A DNA stretch of 64,000 nucleotides from Trichuris trichiura (Eukaryota; Nematoda; Enoplea; Trichinellida; Trichuridae): positions 372,001 through 436,000 of the forward strand of contig JBAJFE010000027.1 of assembly GCA_037903355.1 (NCBI GenBank), in the 5' to 3' direction. Within the stretch, counting starts at the first letter, position 1. Each line of letters opens with the position of its first letter. The notes below the pieces were generated by a model. The model had not been told where the DNA came from. It made no database searches and saw only the letters and a list, made by a program, of their open reading frames with translations. Made by a program: the position numbers and the translations under genes. Below, one piece after another: positions 36,401-51,400 of the stretch.

Positions 36401-39400
36401 GTCGTTGCCTCCCTGAGCAGCAGCGTGATCGTCTGCCCGGGCGCAAAGGACTTTTTCTGCCTACAACGCTCTCTAACCGTGCACAATGCTAATGAGGCCT
36501 TGTCATTTTTCTGATTGTTGGTTATTGCTTCGTGCGCGTTGTCGAGCCTACTCGCCGTGCGCAAACATCAGTTTCCTTCCAGCATGGTAGATCTGAACTT
36601 TCGCGTCGTTTAACTGGTGTCGCACAGGAGAATGGCTGACAGAAGGTAAGTGAACAGAGTGGTTACCCTAGGGCTAAGAGGCAGTGTAGCGCTCTTACTC
36701 TTTATGAGAAAGTAGAAGTCCTTAATCTTTTGAAGAAGGATTGTCATTTGCCGAAGTGGGCCGCAGGATCGGGAAGAATGTATCCAGCATTCGTACGATA
36801 AAACGGAAGGAAGTTGAGATTCGAGGAAATGTGCATCCTGACCCTTCATTGGGGAAAAGAACTGCTGTAGTTCGCAACAAAGTCCTCGTGAAGGCCGAAA
36901 AACCGCTAAGCATTTGGATAGAGGACATGTCACGGAAGAATGTCCTCGTCGACGAGAAAGTTATTCTGGAGAAAGCGTTGAGCTTACATGAGCACTTCTC
37001 TGGCGTGAATACAGAGAACGAAAGAAAAAGGTTAATTGCTAGCAAAGGATGGCAAGCAAAATACATGAAGCGGTTCAGCCTGAAGAACTTAAAGATCACT
37101 TAGGAAATGGCATGGGCTGATTTCATAGCTGCCTCGACGTTTCCAAAGAAATTCAAGGGGACGAAATACGCAGCTAGAATGTAAACTATTTAGCCTTTTC
37201 ATATGGTAACCTATATAACGCCTAATTCAACTTAACGTGGTAAAATGCTCAAAATGTTGGACGAATTAACGGCGAATAACGAGGGCCGCCTGTATTTGGC
37301 TTTTCTCATAGGGTAGCCTGTAACGCGGGTCCAGGTTAACGCAATGAAATACAGTGGGCCCTCGTTATCCGCGGATTTGACTCAATGCGGTTTCTGCTTA
37401 GAAAACAGTGACTTAATTTTTAGCAGAGATTGACGAATCGCTGCTGAACATAATAGCAGCGCAGTGTCATTTTTCGTGTATGTTGTGGTAGGATTCAATC
37501 ATGCGACCTGAGAAAATGGTTTTTTTCTATTCTTATATCTTCTCAACCCTGCCCATAATACTAATACGTCGTGCTGCTATGATGAGCTATCACTGACCTG
37601 TTGCTTTTAGTTTCTCATTTCCCAAAATTGAGCTTAGGTACCTCATACTATTGTAAGTCAGCCTCTGAAGTCACAATGGCTTATGAATAATAGTAAAATT
37701 CCTTGTCCATAGAAGCCGTTAAGTTTGAATATTGATTGTCTCAGAAAGGCTGCATACGTTTTCGGAAGAAATATTGTAAGATCGCTTAATGCAGCAAAAT
37801 TTTAAATTTACTTGAGCTGTCGCCTGTTTGATGGATTAGCAGGGCCGTTAACAACAGCAAAGGTTGAAAAGGGTAAGAGCACAGCGGAGTTTACTGAATT
37901 TAAAATGTCGTTTGGTGTGCAATAATTTTAAGTAGAAAAAATGCAATTTACACCATAGTTTAACTCAGTGTTTCCCAACCTTTTTGGAGCCAGGGCCCCC
38001 TTTCGCGACCTTCAACTTGCCGGGGCACCCCGTCATTCTCCCCAACGTAATTTTCCTGCTTCTGTTATCCTCAAGTGCGCCTACTATGGTTACGTTGTTG
38101 TGAATTTGTGCAAGTAGTTCAACACCTGAAACAGTCTGCAGAATGTAGAATTGACTTCGCTGCCTACCGTGTATTCCAAGGGAATACCAGTTAAGCCGGA
38201 CCGTCATTAAAAACCTTGTTAACCTGAACACTGAATTTCTTTTCTACACTAGGGCGAAATGGCTAGTAAGGAAGCCGGTTGCCATGTACGACGAAAGCAC
38301 CGTAACGATATTCGAAGCCGTGAACATCTTTAATTCTTTAGTTGGCACTGAAGACATTCCGTATTGCTGGACTTAAGCCGGCTAATTGCAGATCAGAGAG
38401 CCTTCAGAGTACAAGCGCTGCACTGGTTTTCCTCTTCCTCAATTTTTTGGGCTGTTAGCAATGGTAGCGCAATATGTAAGTCAGGCTACGATGCTGTTCT
38501 CAGGGCCGCGCAACACTGAATCTAAATTCAATATTTTCTCGGAGCAAGACGACAGTCGCTTGATCTTACCTCAGTGCGACGACTGGGTATGGTGCAGTGC
38601 TACTAATTTATCCACGTCCGGCTCGATAGTCGTCAGGAGTAATCTCAGGTCACCTCGCCTCACTATCCTGAACGGCAGGATCGCTCTCGTCCTGCGGCAC
38701 CGACTACCAGGGACCCCCTAAATATCTAATCCTTCCCGGGGCCCCTTTCAAGTTTTCCAAGGCTCCCAAGGGGCCCCTGGGACCCCCGTTGAGAATCACT
38801 GGTTTAACCACTTCTATTAGTGAAAAAAACAGCAATTGATGTCAGAACTTTCACACCATCTAAGATAGTCGTTGTTCAATACTGACAAATGCTAAACGAC
38901 ATGGGCGTTAATCGTTGAAGATTGAGAAGGCTGAGAGAAGAATCTTATGCTTAGGTGACAATAGAAGATGATTGTCTCAAAGCTTTCGGAACGCTTCTGC
39001 TTCTGTTGCCAGCAGAAGTTAAACACGCGCAACATCTGGTTGCCTGCAGCTATCTTTATGAGCAAGATACGGATGAAGGGCTAAAGGGTTTTACTGATCA
39101 GAACAGCTCATGCTTCATCTGATTTTGATGCCTCTGCATTTTTGTCTGAATGTTCTCTCATCCTCCCACTGAAGATCATATATCACGGGAGCATGTTACC
39201 CAATAAAAAACTAGAGGCGCTTTGGTATGCCATAATCCTTCTATTAACTGGGACAGAGACTTCAAAGTTAATTATGAAAATGAAAAGGGTTTTGAAAACG
39301 GGGTTTCTTGGTACGGGAACAAATGTTTTCATAATGAAGAAGTTTATTACGGATAATTCCCGTTTGTTCTGTATATGTAGAATAAATCCGGAGCTTTCAG

Positions 39401-42400
39401 GTCATTCGAGACCCGTCATCAGCGGTCTTAGGTTGTTGATATGATTCATGGCAGCGAGTGCCCTAATGTTTCTGAGGATTTTAAAGCGTGCATTTTTAAA
39501 GTTTTCTGTTCGTTGGTTCTGGCATCTGAGTCTGTCAGCGTACTTCTATTTCTTGTTCCGTATGTCTTGTGGATTGTGTCTTGGCTGGGTAGTTTCGAAC
39601 ATTTTTTTGTTGTTGGTTCACTGTTTTTTCATTTTGCATTCATTTTTCTTTCTTTCTTTCTTCTTTTTTCTTTTTCTTTCCATATATATCGCAGTCCTAT
39701 CCATTTCTATTTGTTCTAATTAGTTGATTTTTCTTTTTTCTTTCCGGGCTATTGTATTTCATCTGGTGAGAGAGCAACAATTATACCGCGTCACAATATT
39801 TGTCCAAATCCCACTTATGTCCACTCCTTGATCGCGGTTGTAGGTCGTATTGTGTCTAATGTATAGTGCTTCCTTAATTCTTCTTAACCGTAAATTGTTT
39901 TCGTAACATAGAACTCTTGGGTGGAGTGGTTGGGTACATTGCGTCGCATGCTCCACTACAGCAGAGGCTTTTTTGGCTTTTTCCATTGTAAGTTTTGGGT
40001 CCACGATTGGTCTGCCTCGCTGTGTGGTTAGATTGGTGCCATTGTCAAGTATTGGCACCAAGCCAGTGCCAAACAAAAAGACAGGACTAATATACGCGGT
40101 TGAATGTTCTTGCTCAGGGATTTACATTGGTGAAACGGGAAACACCCTAGAGCACAGATTCAATGAACACATGAAAAAAGTCACAAGTTACAATAACGCG
40201 AAAACCATACTTGACAATGGCACCAATCTAACCACACAGCGAGGCAGACCAATCGTGGACCCAAAACTTACAATGGAAAAAGCCAAACAAGCCTCTGCTG
40301 TAGTGGAACACGCGACGCAAAGTAGCCAACCACTCCATCCAAAAGTTCTATGTTACGAAAACAATTTACGGATAAGAAGGATTAAGGAAGCACTATACAT
40401 TAGACACAATACGACCTACAATCGCGATCAAGGAGTGGACATAAGTGGGATTTGGACAAATATTGTGACGCGGTATAATTGTTGCTCACTCACCAGATGA
40501 AGTACAATAGCCCTGAAAGAAAAAAGAAAAAACAACTAATTAGAACAAATAGAAATGGATAGGACTGCGATATATATGGAAAGAAAAAGAAAAAAGAAGA
40601 AAGAAAGAAAGAAAAATGAATGCAAAATGAAAATACAGTGAACCAACAACAAAAAAATGTTCGAAACTACCCAGCCAAGACACAATCTACAAGACATACG
40701 GAACAAGAAATAGAAGTACGCTGACAGACTCAGATGCCAGAACCAACGAACAGAAAACTTTAAAAATGCACGCTTTAAAATCCTCAGAAACATTAGGGCA
40801 CTCGCTGCCATGAATCATATCAACAACCTAAGACCGCTGATGGCGGGTCTCGAATGACCTGAAAGCTCCGGATTTATTCTACATATACAGAACAAACGGG
40901 AATTATCCGTAATAAACTTCTTCATTATGAAAATGAAAAGGGTTGTGCAACTAGATGCCTTCGGTTTGTTTGAGCAAAATGACAGACCACACATCACAAT
41001 TGTAACGTACTGTTGGGGAATGCAAGCTGGCACGTTAATATGAGCGTATCAAATACGCGTGTCAGGATGACTCATGTTTGGCGGATTGCCAACTGTGTGT
41101 GACACGCCGTTCGCTGCCTAGCTGGTCGCGCTCGCTTTCGCTTTGCTGTCGTTCGTTGTGGTCGGTTGTGTTTTCTTTCGTTCGCTATTCAGTGCGCTTG
41201 GTAAAAGAATGTTAATGTTGTGGTTTTCCTGTTGCTACAGTTCTCAATTCGGCTCTCAATACCACAACACCTACCAGGCCTAAGAAAGGCGCAAAAATAA
41301 GAACTCTGTCTTAGTTCTTCATTCTGTTCGCGATTATCAACGTGCCTGCACGGATTATTTGTTCGAACGTCATTGTAACATTCGCTCCTCTCTGTGTTTA
41401 ATTAAGAGACTGCGTAAGAGGTAGCCGTTTGTTGAACAAGTGTCTTAACTTTCGCCCTCGAAAGCAAACAGGTGGACCTTGATAGTCTTAGAGCATATCT
41501 GGTACCTTCGTGAGCCATAACAGATCAAAGGCAAAATGTCATCTTTGACTGTGTTATAAAAGTTTGACAACTGGTCAAAAAATTTACCTGTGCAGCTTCT
41601 GATTCATTAGAACAATTCTGGCTTTAGCGACCTAGTTCATAGTGAACAAAAGGCGCCTTATTAAGGTTCTGTACGTCGAACGGCGTTCTGCGACAAGTTG
41701 TCTTTAGCCAAAGGTCGAATGACCATTGGCAAAATCTGCAGAGCCTTTACGCCTAACAGTACTACGAAAGTTCCCGTCACTTGCGTTCTTCCTCAAGTCT
41801 CAGTCATCAATGAACAGTGAATACTAAATTCCCGGATCTACTCAGGTCTGTGTCCATTAGTCTGTTTTGAGGAATACTAAAACCACGATGCCACTGTATG
41901 GTAAACCAGCATCAATTGATGAATAGAATGTGCTTGCAATGCCTGCTACGTAACAGACATAGGCAATAAGATGTTACCACGTCCAAGAGGACATGTCAAC
42001 GAATGCCCCGTCGCGAGAATGGTAAACAAAGATTCAGCAAGGGTTAGTGATGAAGCTGAGAAAGACAGTAACAGATCTGAGAAGACAACGGACGACAATT
42101 TCATCGAAGGGTTAACGTAAGAAGAGCATTCTTCTCAGCGCTCACTTGACCTACGATGAAATATCTCTCAGTGCCACCGTAGTTTCGCATGCAGTCGTAA
42201 CGAATGTGTTGACCTAAGTGTACTGTGAAGCGCTCTGGTTCGTTACTAATAGAGCAGCTGCGACGCATTAGCTCGTCAACTCATTGAGCAGCCTTTCTCT
42301 GAAGACAGAATGTCTTTGATTGAGTGAAAAGCATTTATGTTAGACCAGTGATTCTCACGGTGGAGCATGTACCCCATAGAACTTTGTGCAGCACCTACAT

Positions 42401-45400
42401 CATGACGTCCCGTTTGAGAAACCTTCTGTTAGACCATAGGTTCTCAAACTTTTCGCTCCATCGCCCCCCTGTGAACGTTCCCGAGCGCTGGTGCCCCCCA
42501 CTTCTGATTGGTAAATTTTGAGTCCGCTGATTGGCTGAAAGGTAGGGCGTGGCGTAGCCGGGAGATCATCAGGTTTTCAAACTTTTCCCTCCGTCGCCCC
42601 CGGTGGGAAAATCTTTGCAATACCATTACTCAAGAGAAATGTTTGCAGAAAAGACTTTTACTCTTCGTCACGTGGTAGACCTCCTGCTTTTCCACCAACC
42701 ATTTTGTGATGGGAAAATTTCTGCTTGTCTTTCGTGTCTCCTCCCACGTTTTTCAGAACATAAAGTCACATAAGCAAGAAGCATTCATTAGCCTTTCCCG
42801 AAAAAAACAATGTGCGTCAATTTGTCTTTTTACCCACGCCAGACAGAATTGTAGTGACAACAAACCAGATTGAAGTGAAAACGCTTAAGCGAAAAGATGC
42901 AAAAGAAACTATAACGCAAGTTTGCGACTGCACGTGAACGGAAACTACTCAATGTGATGGGTGTGCTTGACGCAGGACGAGCAAGTTGTCTATGTTTGGC
43001 TGCATCTTTGTCATCATCAGTCTAAGGTCGCCTCGATTCACTATATCTAGCCGACTTCTCTTGCTGCTTAACAGCTCCGTAACCGCGCTGAATCTGCATT
43101 CCGCTAGATAAGATGATGGAAACGCAATAAAGAAGTTTTCTACAGCAGCCCATAACTCGCTGCTTCTTGTCCCATAATGCTTTTGAATTTGCGGCCTCCA
43201 CTTCTGGAGGAATTGAGCTAAGAAAAACGCCATCGTTCCATTGCGCTCTCCACCCCCACTTGGCCTCCTTTGAAATTGCCGCCGCCACTTCTAGTTAGGG
43301 CGAGTTAAGAAAGATTCTTCTTACGAAGGTCTCTTTGAGGGCCCTCCTGCGCTAGGGATAATTCTGCCAGAGTTCCTCTTACGTGATTCTCAACGCCCCC
43401 GCACGAGGTTCCCATCGCCCCCCTGTGCTCCCTCATCGCCCCCAGGGGGCGATATCGCCCACTTTGAGAACCTATGTGTTAGACTATTGGCAGTTGTAGC
43501 CCGCCGGTGGCAGGCTATCACAGGCAATGAGAACGTGTTCTAAAAGCGCGTGAGTGATTCAGTTTATCACTAATAGCAAAATTAACCCATTTGCTCATTT
43601 TCGTTAGTTATTTGTAAGAGATGACCGACAGAAAGGACGTGAGTGATCGAAGCAATTTTTCGCACCCAAAGAGGGGGACTCTAAAGTGTTGTTTCTCTAA
43701 GAGAAAATAATGATTTTGGATCTTTTGAATAGCGGCACGTCATGTGCTGGAGTGTGCCGTAGAGTCGAAGAGATCTTCTACCTCACCAACATTAGCTAAC
43801 GTGAAGGCATTGCACAGGCAATGATTGTTGTTAAAGACGAACTAGAGTCAATGGTGTCAGCTGCGGTTCAGCGCTTTTACCTTTCGTTTACAGCGTTGAA
43901 ATGAGTTTTTTTGTACGGGATTGTAGTAGTTATTGTGGATTATGCAGCTTTTATTGCTACGGTGTTGTCCTTAGCTTCGTACAAACTTTGTTTTTACTGA
44001 AATAACGGAGCAATACCGTAACAATAAAGGCCTGTATTTTTTGCTTACAGCTAAAAAGATGTGTTCTGAAATTAATTCGTATTCCAATATATTCTGGGAT
44101 TATCGTACGTCGTTATTTTTTAAATATGTTCTTCATTAAACTGTTTATTCAGCACTAATTGATATTAAAAACTATAAGAAATTTCATGCCCATTTGTAGT
44201 GTACATGAGAAAGCGCGCAGGTTGTTTGCAAATGATTCCATATTTTAAGCACGGGGCTTTACGCGGGAAGTTCTGGAACCAAAAACCGCTGATAACGAGA
44301 GCCTACTGTACTCAAATTTTTGGACGAATTAACCGCAGATAACGAAGGTCGACTATATTATGTATATACAGTCGGCACTTGTTATCCGCGGGTTCTATAC
44401 AACGCGGTTTGTCCGGTGTGAAATAGTGACGTCATCTTTTACACGCCAGTATACGCGATAAAACCTAGAACAGTTAGTGGTTGCTGGAAGCGTTTGTGGT
44501 GAGGACGGAGCCAGTGAATGCCAGGATTTAGGTGCCATCGATGAGGAGGTCATGGGCATAGTGAATATTGCCAAGGAGTTGGGAGGAGAGGGCTTCTCCG
44601 ACATGATAGAAGACGATATCTGGGAACACATAGAAGATTGTGGAGAACCGTTCACCAACGCGGAACTCGAGGAACTGATGCAATCACCTACGGGCAGCGA
44701 CGATGACGTTATGGAAGAAGACGCTCAGACGCCCTCGGATTTATGCTGCAAAAGCTTGCCAGTATTTTCCGGCAAGCGCAGGTCCTAAAGCAGGGGTGGG
44801 GAACCTTTTTGGTGCCGCGGGCCGTTTAGACGTTTATAAGACCGTTGGCGGGCCGTATAGCGTACTTAAAGGAAAAACAGCCTGCTTTATTTGCCCGTAG
44901 GTTTATTAAGTCACCCCTAATGGGATGCTTGGAACCACTTTTCGCTGGCAAGGAAACTCCGAGATAAAAGGCAGAATTTTGAGACAATTCTGCAACCCAG
45001 TTGTAAAGAACATAATTGCAACTGCAAAGAACGAAATAACCTTTTCGTACATCGAAGACGTATATGACAGGCAACCGGCGCAAACCGTTGAGAACGATAG
45101 CAAAAGAAGACGAGAACGACACCAGGGACTACTGAGAGCAAAAAAAGCAGAAGTGCTCTAGTATTGTGGACAGTCGTTATCTCGAACAAAGCAATGGTCC
45201 ACGCTACTTACGCGCGCAGACACAGTATAGTAGCGCCTGCTGCTTGTCACCGAGGACTAACAATGTCGGTTTATCGACAGAGAGCTGTCAGCAAGGCAGT
45301 CTTCCGCCCCAGCCTGACGCTCCCTGCTTGTTACGCAAGATTTATGTTATTACTGGGATTCACATACAATACGTTTATCGCATTATGAAAAATAACTTCC

Positions 45401-48400
45401 CACAATCACATTTCACTGAATCTCGCATCCATGTGCGGTTGCCCCAGCGCGTGGGCGGAAAATGGCCTCGCGGGCCGGACGTTCCCCACCCCTGTCCTAA
45501 AGGATTTGATTGCTGACTACGGTCCGTCCATGGAACGTAGCATCATGGTTACATGTGGAATAACGGCTTCGTTGAAGCCGCTACCAGATTTATTCGATAA
45601 AGCGAAGAAAAGGCGGATACAGCTCCCTATAACAATGTTTTTAAATAAAGCTCCGGCAGCTGCGGAGACTAACATTTTAAGGCGAGACGTTTCGCTATCA
45701 ACAAGTTCAGGAAATCGTAGGACTGGCTGTTCTCCAAGAGATCTGCGCGCACCTACAGAAAGTGTGTAAATTAATTCATGTTGCCCCAAACGTTTCTGCC
45801 GTTCTGCTCTATGTGAATGTGTTCTGTGTGTTGTTCACTATTTCTGCTTAAGTGCACCTATGTATTTTATATTTCCCCTACGCTGTACCCATTCCGCGCA
45901 CCAGTAAATCATTTAGCTCATTATAGCAAGCGATTCCTAGACGTTTAAAGAAAGAGGATCTTACTTTCATGCTTTCTTGTATCTAATGATCTTGACTCTG
46001 ACGGCTGGCTCCATGGGACAAGCGAAGTCTCATTGATGTCCTTATCTCGTAGCTAGATTCTATAGTAGCAAGCTTTGAAGGATCACTAGGTACGATAACC
46101 GTTCCGGAAGGAATTGAAGAGGGCAGGACGAAATACGCGCCTAGAATATAAGCTGTTTGATTTTTTTCATAGGGTAGCCTATATAACGCAGATCCAGCTT
46201 GACGCGGCGGAATGCTCAAAATTTTGGACGAATTAACCGCGGATAACGACGGCCAACTGTATATATATATATGTATATGTTATAATATACGGTATATATA
46301 TTACAGCCTATAAGAACAGCCCTCTACCTAAGTAATGGGTGGTAATAATTGGCCCAATCGCTACTTCCTAGGCTCGCATTCGACTTATTAGTCCTATGAG
46401 CTGAACAGCAATTCTACCTCGATTAGACTCACTAAGCGATTAACTGGGCCAATCATTACTACCCATTACTTAGGTAGAGGCGTGTTCTTATAGGCCGTAA
46501 TAAACGGTTATACAGTAGAACCTCCGAAGTTGACCACTTTTCTATGTCGACCACCTCCCTAAGTTGACCGAATTTTGACCACTTGGTTGATCCGCACGTT
46601 AATAATATAATATACCCATAGCCTCCTATGTTGATCAGGTTTCCCCGGTCCCTTGGGTGGTCAACATATGGAGGTTCTACTGTGTATATATATACAGTAT
46701 AACCCCTGAAGTTGACCACCCCTATATATCGACTACCTCTATATATCGTATACAGTAGAACTTCCGAAGTTGACCACCTCTCTATGTCGACCACCTCCCT
46801 AAGTTGACCGAATTTTGACCACTTGGTTGGTCCGCAGGTTAATAATATAGTATACTCACAGCCTCCTATGTTGACCACCCCCTATGTTGACCAGTTTTCC
46901 CCGGTCCCTTGGGTGGTCAACTTACGGAGGTTCTACTGTATAACAAAATGCAAAGTTCGAAGCGAATATGCTCCCCTGTCAAAGCCATCGTAAGTCGGGG
47001 TCCCCCTGTATTCATTGGTTTTACGTATACATTAAATATTGGTTATGTGTAACAGGTCCATTCGTTTTCATTTTTCTTCCCTGTTTGTAACAAGTTTTAC
47101 GACGCGAAGCTTTCAGTATGAATGAGCACGCTCCGTCATCAGTGTTCAAATGAGTCATCCTGTTGCTACAGTTCTCAATTCGGCTCAATACCCAGTACAG
47201 TTGAACCTCCGTAAGTTGACCACCAAGCAGACTGGGGAAAAGCGGTTAACATAGGGAGGCCGTGGGTATAAGTGGCTTGGCTGAATAGATTAGCATCTGT
47301 ACGCGTTTTATTCTGTTCCACAGCATCTATTGGAGTTCTGTTAAAAATGGTGAGGTCCATAGAAATAATGTCATTGTAAAGTCATGCAAAAAATTTTTAG
47401 GGTCTACAATGCTTGCTGAAAAAGGTGTCAACTCTAATCTAGTGCTTGTTCTAACTACAAACATAAGAGGTAAGGCAGGCCTCCGCGCTAGCTACCCCAC
47501 TTAGCATCTCTGAGCATTTTTCGCCAGCAGAACATTTCAGCTGCGCTAACTTGCGCCCGATGTCCTCTTCCTTCAGCTTTTGTATCATTTTCGTGTCATG
47601 GTCACTTTCCTCTTCTGCGTCGCCTTCTGCGTTACTTGCTTCTACGCTCATTCCCGCTTTGGCTAGTATAGATAGAAAGATTGCTTGTGGGTCAGGTTCG
47701 GGAGAAGTGGCCAAATATTGCAACGAATTCTCCGAAATCTACTCTTTCAAACTTTGCCTCGTGAGTCGGACTATTAGGCTGGAGCTCGACATCATCCTCG
47801 TTGTCTCTGACGAATCCAGCTTTCTTAAAGCACTTCCTTATTGCCTCCTTATTCCAGGAAGAGCTGATCCAAAGTGCAGGGTCCAAAGCATTAATAAACG
47901 TAGCAGTCGAAGTCGCTCTCACGGATGAGCCGGTGACTTCTGCTGTGCGAATGACCCACTGCAGAAGCTGGGTCCGGTATTTCGCTTTAAATGTTTTAAT
48001 TACTTTTTGATATAGGGGCTGGGTTTTTCAGGAAGTGTTTGGAGGCAGGTACTTCAATGTGACGTTTGTTAGATGCCTCGCGCGGGCGGGGGGGGGTTGG
48101 ACAGTTATCTACTACCAGTAAAATGGGACGTTTCATTCGCTTCACCTGTCGGTCAACACTTCTTACCCGTTCCTAAAATGTGGCGACTGTCGTCCAGGCG
48201 CATTTATTTAATCTCCAAGTGACAGGGAAGTCGTCAGACCTCAAGTTCCTAAATGCGTGGGGCTTCACTGACTTACCAATGACCAATGGCTTCAGTTTCG
48301 AACACAGAGAGCTGTTCTTTCGAGAGCTTCCTGCTTTTACGTTTGTTATCTTTTAGTACAAGGCTTCTGTCAGGCAGAGCCTTGAAGAACAAGCCGCAAT

Positions 48401-51400
48401 CATGAGCTTTAAATATGTCTTCTTCCTTGAAGACTCTTGCGAAATAACGAAACTTTGTGATGAAGTCAATCTTATGCCGCGAATCTAGCGCACTTTCCGC
48501 TAGATTTGCTGCATAAAGTTTTCTGAGAAATCTTATGACGGAGCTTGAACTTCTCGAGCCAACCGCTTCAAGCTTGGAAACCTGTCAACCCAGATTCCAC
48601 GGCAAATCTTCTATTTAATTTCTGAGCTCTTGAGTCAGAGATCTGCGCATTAGCTGCTTTCATTTGCTTAAACCAGCGTTTCTCAAGGTTAGAGCTGCCA
48701 TGGCCCCCCTGTGAACGTTTCCGAGCGCCCACCAATTCTGATTAGTCGATTTCGAACGCTCTGATTGGCTGGATGGGAAGATGGAGGATAGCCGAGATGT
48801 CATAATGTAGGTGCTGCGCACAAAGTTCTGTGGGGAAAATGTTTCCGTGATAGTGTGTCGAACACTTACGTTCCCACTTCAGAGCCGGCCTCCCCCTCAG
48901 TCCTCCCTTCCAGCCAATCAGTTTTGGGGAGCCCAACACCATGCGCCTTTTTCTTAGGCAGAGAAGCACGATATCTGACCCACAGGCCATACCTTCCTAT
49001 GCACTTCAACACGATTGCCCAGATGGGGCATACACCCCTGGAAGATTAGAAGGGCCCACCAAGGACCTCATTGGCGATTTGGGCCCTTTTGAACTTTAAA
49101 AGGGTCCCCTGGCAGAGCACATGTCCCACCGTGAGAATCACTGGCTTAAACCAACTTAGCGTTGCTTCATTGACTTGGTCGAGGGAGGTTCTCCTTTTTC
49201 GCTGCGCGTCTCCGCTTTCCTTATCATATCTTTCCACGGGATCACGTTTACGTCTCTGGATGTTGCTAACGGTAGTCTTGCTGACATGAAATCGTTTCGC
49301 TGTCTTCCTTTGACTGTTGGTTTCGAGAAAGTGGATAACTTCCATTTTTTCCTTCTGTAGGAGCAGAGCTTCTTGCGACGATATACGACAGATATAAGTC
49401 TTTTTATTGAAAAGATGTTCTGGTCAACTTCGTGCATACGGTACAGAACAGCAATGGTGGTACGACAGCAATACGACTAATTCGGCGACCCAAACCATTC
49501 CCGCGACAGCCGTTTATATAGACCGTCGTTGCTCCCTACTTAGGTGAATGACCCTGGAGAAACCGTGACCAATGGAAGGACAATAGTCCAGGGAAACAGC
49601 GATGCATGGGGACTGTGAGCTCAAGCAGGGTGACCTGCAAACCTGGGCACGGCTGTATAACAGGAGGGGGCCACAGTCACACCGCCCTGCGGGTAGTCTT
49701 AGGTTAAGGCCATGTGAGGCCAACGACCTCAGGTTTTTGACATCAGTAGGGACTTCGTCTAGCAGGTGGTACAGGCACACTTTCAGTCAACTCTCTCAGT
49801 TCTTTCCGTTCGGCCATGGTGCAAACTGTAGCCAGCTTGGTAGCTATTACAGCGTAAGCCGGACAATCTTTACTCACGAAGACACGTTAAGGCCATCTCC
49901 GGCACCTGCACAGCAAAGCGAATGAATGGAATTAAGCTCGACGCGAACGAATACGAGTAGACTCGATTCGTCTTATTTCGCCCCATGGGACAACACTGTC
50001 GACACCTAGGTGAGAAGTTATGTATTTGAGGACACGTGCAAGCTGCGCCGGCAAGTATGAAAAAAGCATCGTCAGAGCGACGCAACGGGTTCTGTTATCA
50101 GGAATCTCCAATGCACGGTAAGGAAAAACTTCGCTACGTTGAGTAATAGCACATTGAGGCAATGTCGGTTAACAGGTGCTTGCGACTGACACAGAGCAAA
50201 CTGAAGTGGCCAAATTACAGAGAGCAAACTAGCATTGCTTCCATATACCACGTAACGGCTAGAGCGGCCAGCTTCTCACTCACGGAGGTGGTCGATGTAT
50301 AGAGGTTGTCCTTGCGCTTATTAACGTGCGGACCAGCCAACTGGTCAAGATTCGGTCAACTTAGTGAGGTGGTCGACAGAGAGAAGTGGTCAACTTTGGA
50401 GGTTCCGCTGTAATTGAGAGTGACAGAAAAGTCAATTTTTGTACAAAAAGTAGAGGTCAACCGGTTATTGTTGTTGTTGCTATTATCTTGTGTAACTTAT
50501 TTCGCGTAATTAGGTTAATCAAAGTGTTGCGGACTTCTGTTCCTTCGTCCCTGTTCATCGCCGTGTTGTTGTTCGTGTAAAAGGCATCCCTAATTTTCCA
50601 TAGTTGCAAATGTGGTTTGTTGGTGATAATATCTGGGTAGAGTTGACCGTCACAATGTGACGCATGCTCCACTATTGCGGACGCCTTGGTTGCTTCATCA
50701 CCTCGTTTTGCTAAAGTTTTTATGGTTACCCTCGTCTTTTTGTTCTTAATTGCGTTTGGTCATTCATGAAATTTTTGAGACGGTTCAGATAAATGAAGTG
50801 CTTTTCATGGCCGTGGGTAAAATGTTGCCTGTTTCCCCTATGTGAGGCAGAGCATGTGTACTTAATGTCGCAAGTGATTCCAGGTTTTTCGCTTGGGGAT
50901 AACGCGATCTTGTCATTCCTGACAGTGGATCTCAGAGGTGCTGCGCTTGTAAAATAAACTTTATAACCAATGACCTTAGCCATTCGCTTATTTTCTCTTT
51001 TAAACCTTTGTAATAGGCAGTATAATACTTGATTTTCGGTTCACGGCTTTGGCTTGTTTGGTGTGTCTGTAAGTAAACTTCAAAATGCCCTTCCATCTAA
51101 TGGATGAGCAAATTGTTGGAGAAAAATGTAGAACCATTCGACATCTTACGTTTTGGAACTGCTCTTGTTCCGCCGTCTGCGGTTTAAGAGAGAAGGTGTT
51201 TATTCGGTAAGTTGATTGAGTAGGTACATGGGAACAATGCATGTGAGTTAGCTCAGTAAGGCGCGGGATTGGGGTTTATTATTTTGCGCACTTCGTACCT
51301 CGCTAACCGTCGCACCATTGTCACGATTGATGGTAGAATTACTTCTGATGTCAGAGCGCCTCCATTGTACGCTTAAAAAAAAGACTTTCGTGAGGGTCTC

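Larger units (their letters stand above)
39292..40930. mobile_element. Head-to-head palindromic PLE
   Basis: Two inverted copies of a Penelope-like 3' end meet near 40050. Each arm has the GIY-YIG C-terminal coding part, a CT/AG-rich tail and a terminal repeat with a hammerhead-like motif. Flanked by a 16-21-bp repeat (ATGAAAATGAAAAGGGTT) that partly overlaps the element's own end. Confidence 0.8.
47198..50410 (-). mobile_element. Full-length Tigger/pogo element, decayed
   Basis: TIRs CAGTTGAACCTCCGTAAGTT and, inverted, CAGCGGAACCTCCAAAGTTG, with TA on both sides. 3213 bp including a 470-bp hAT insertion. It is the likely parent type of the GTTGACC MITEs and of the 26924 and 52464 derivatives. 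Confidence 0.85.

Noticed and set aside
46259..46300. AT alternation as a regulatory site
   Set aside because: Simple microsatellite between two mobile elements.
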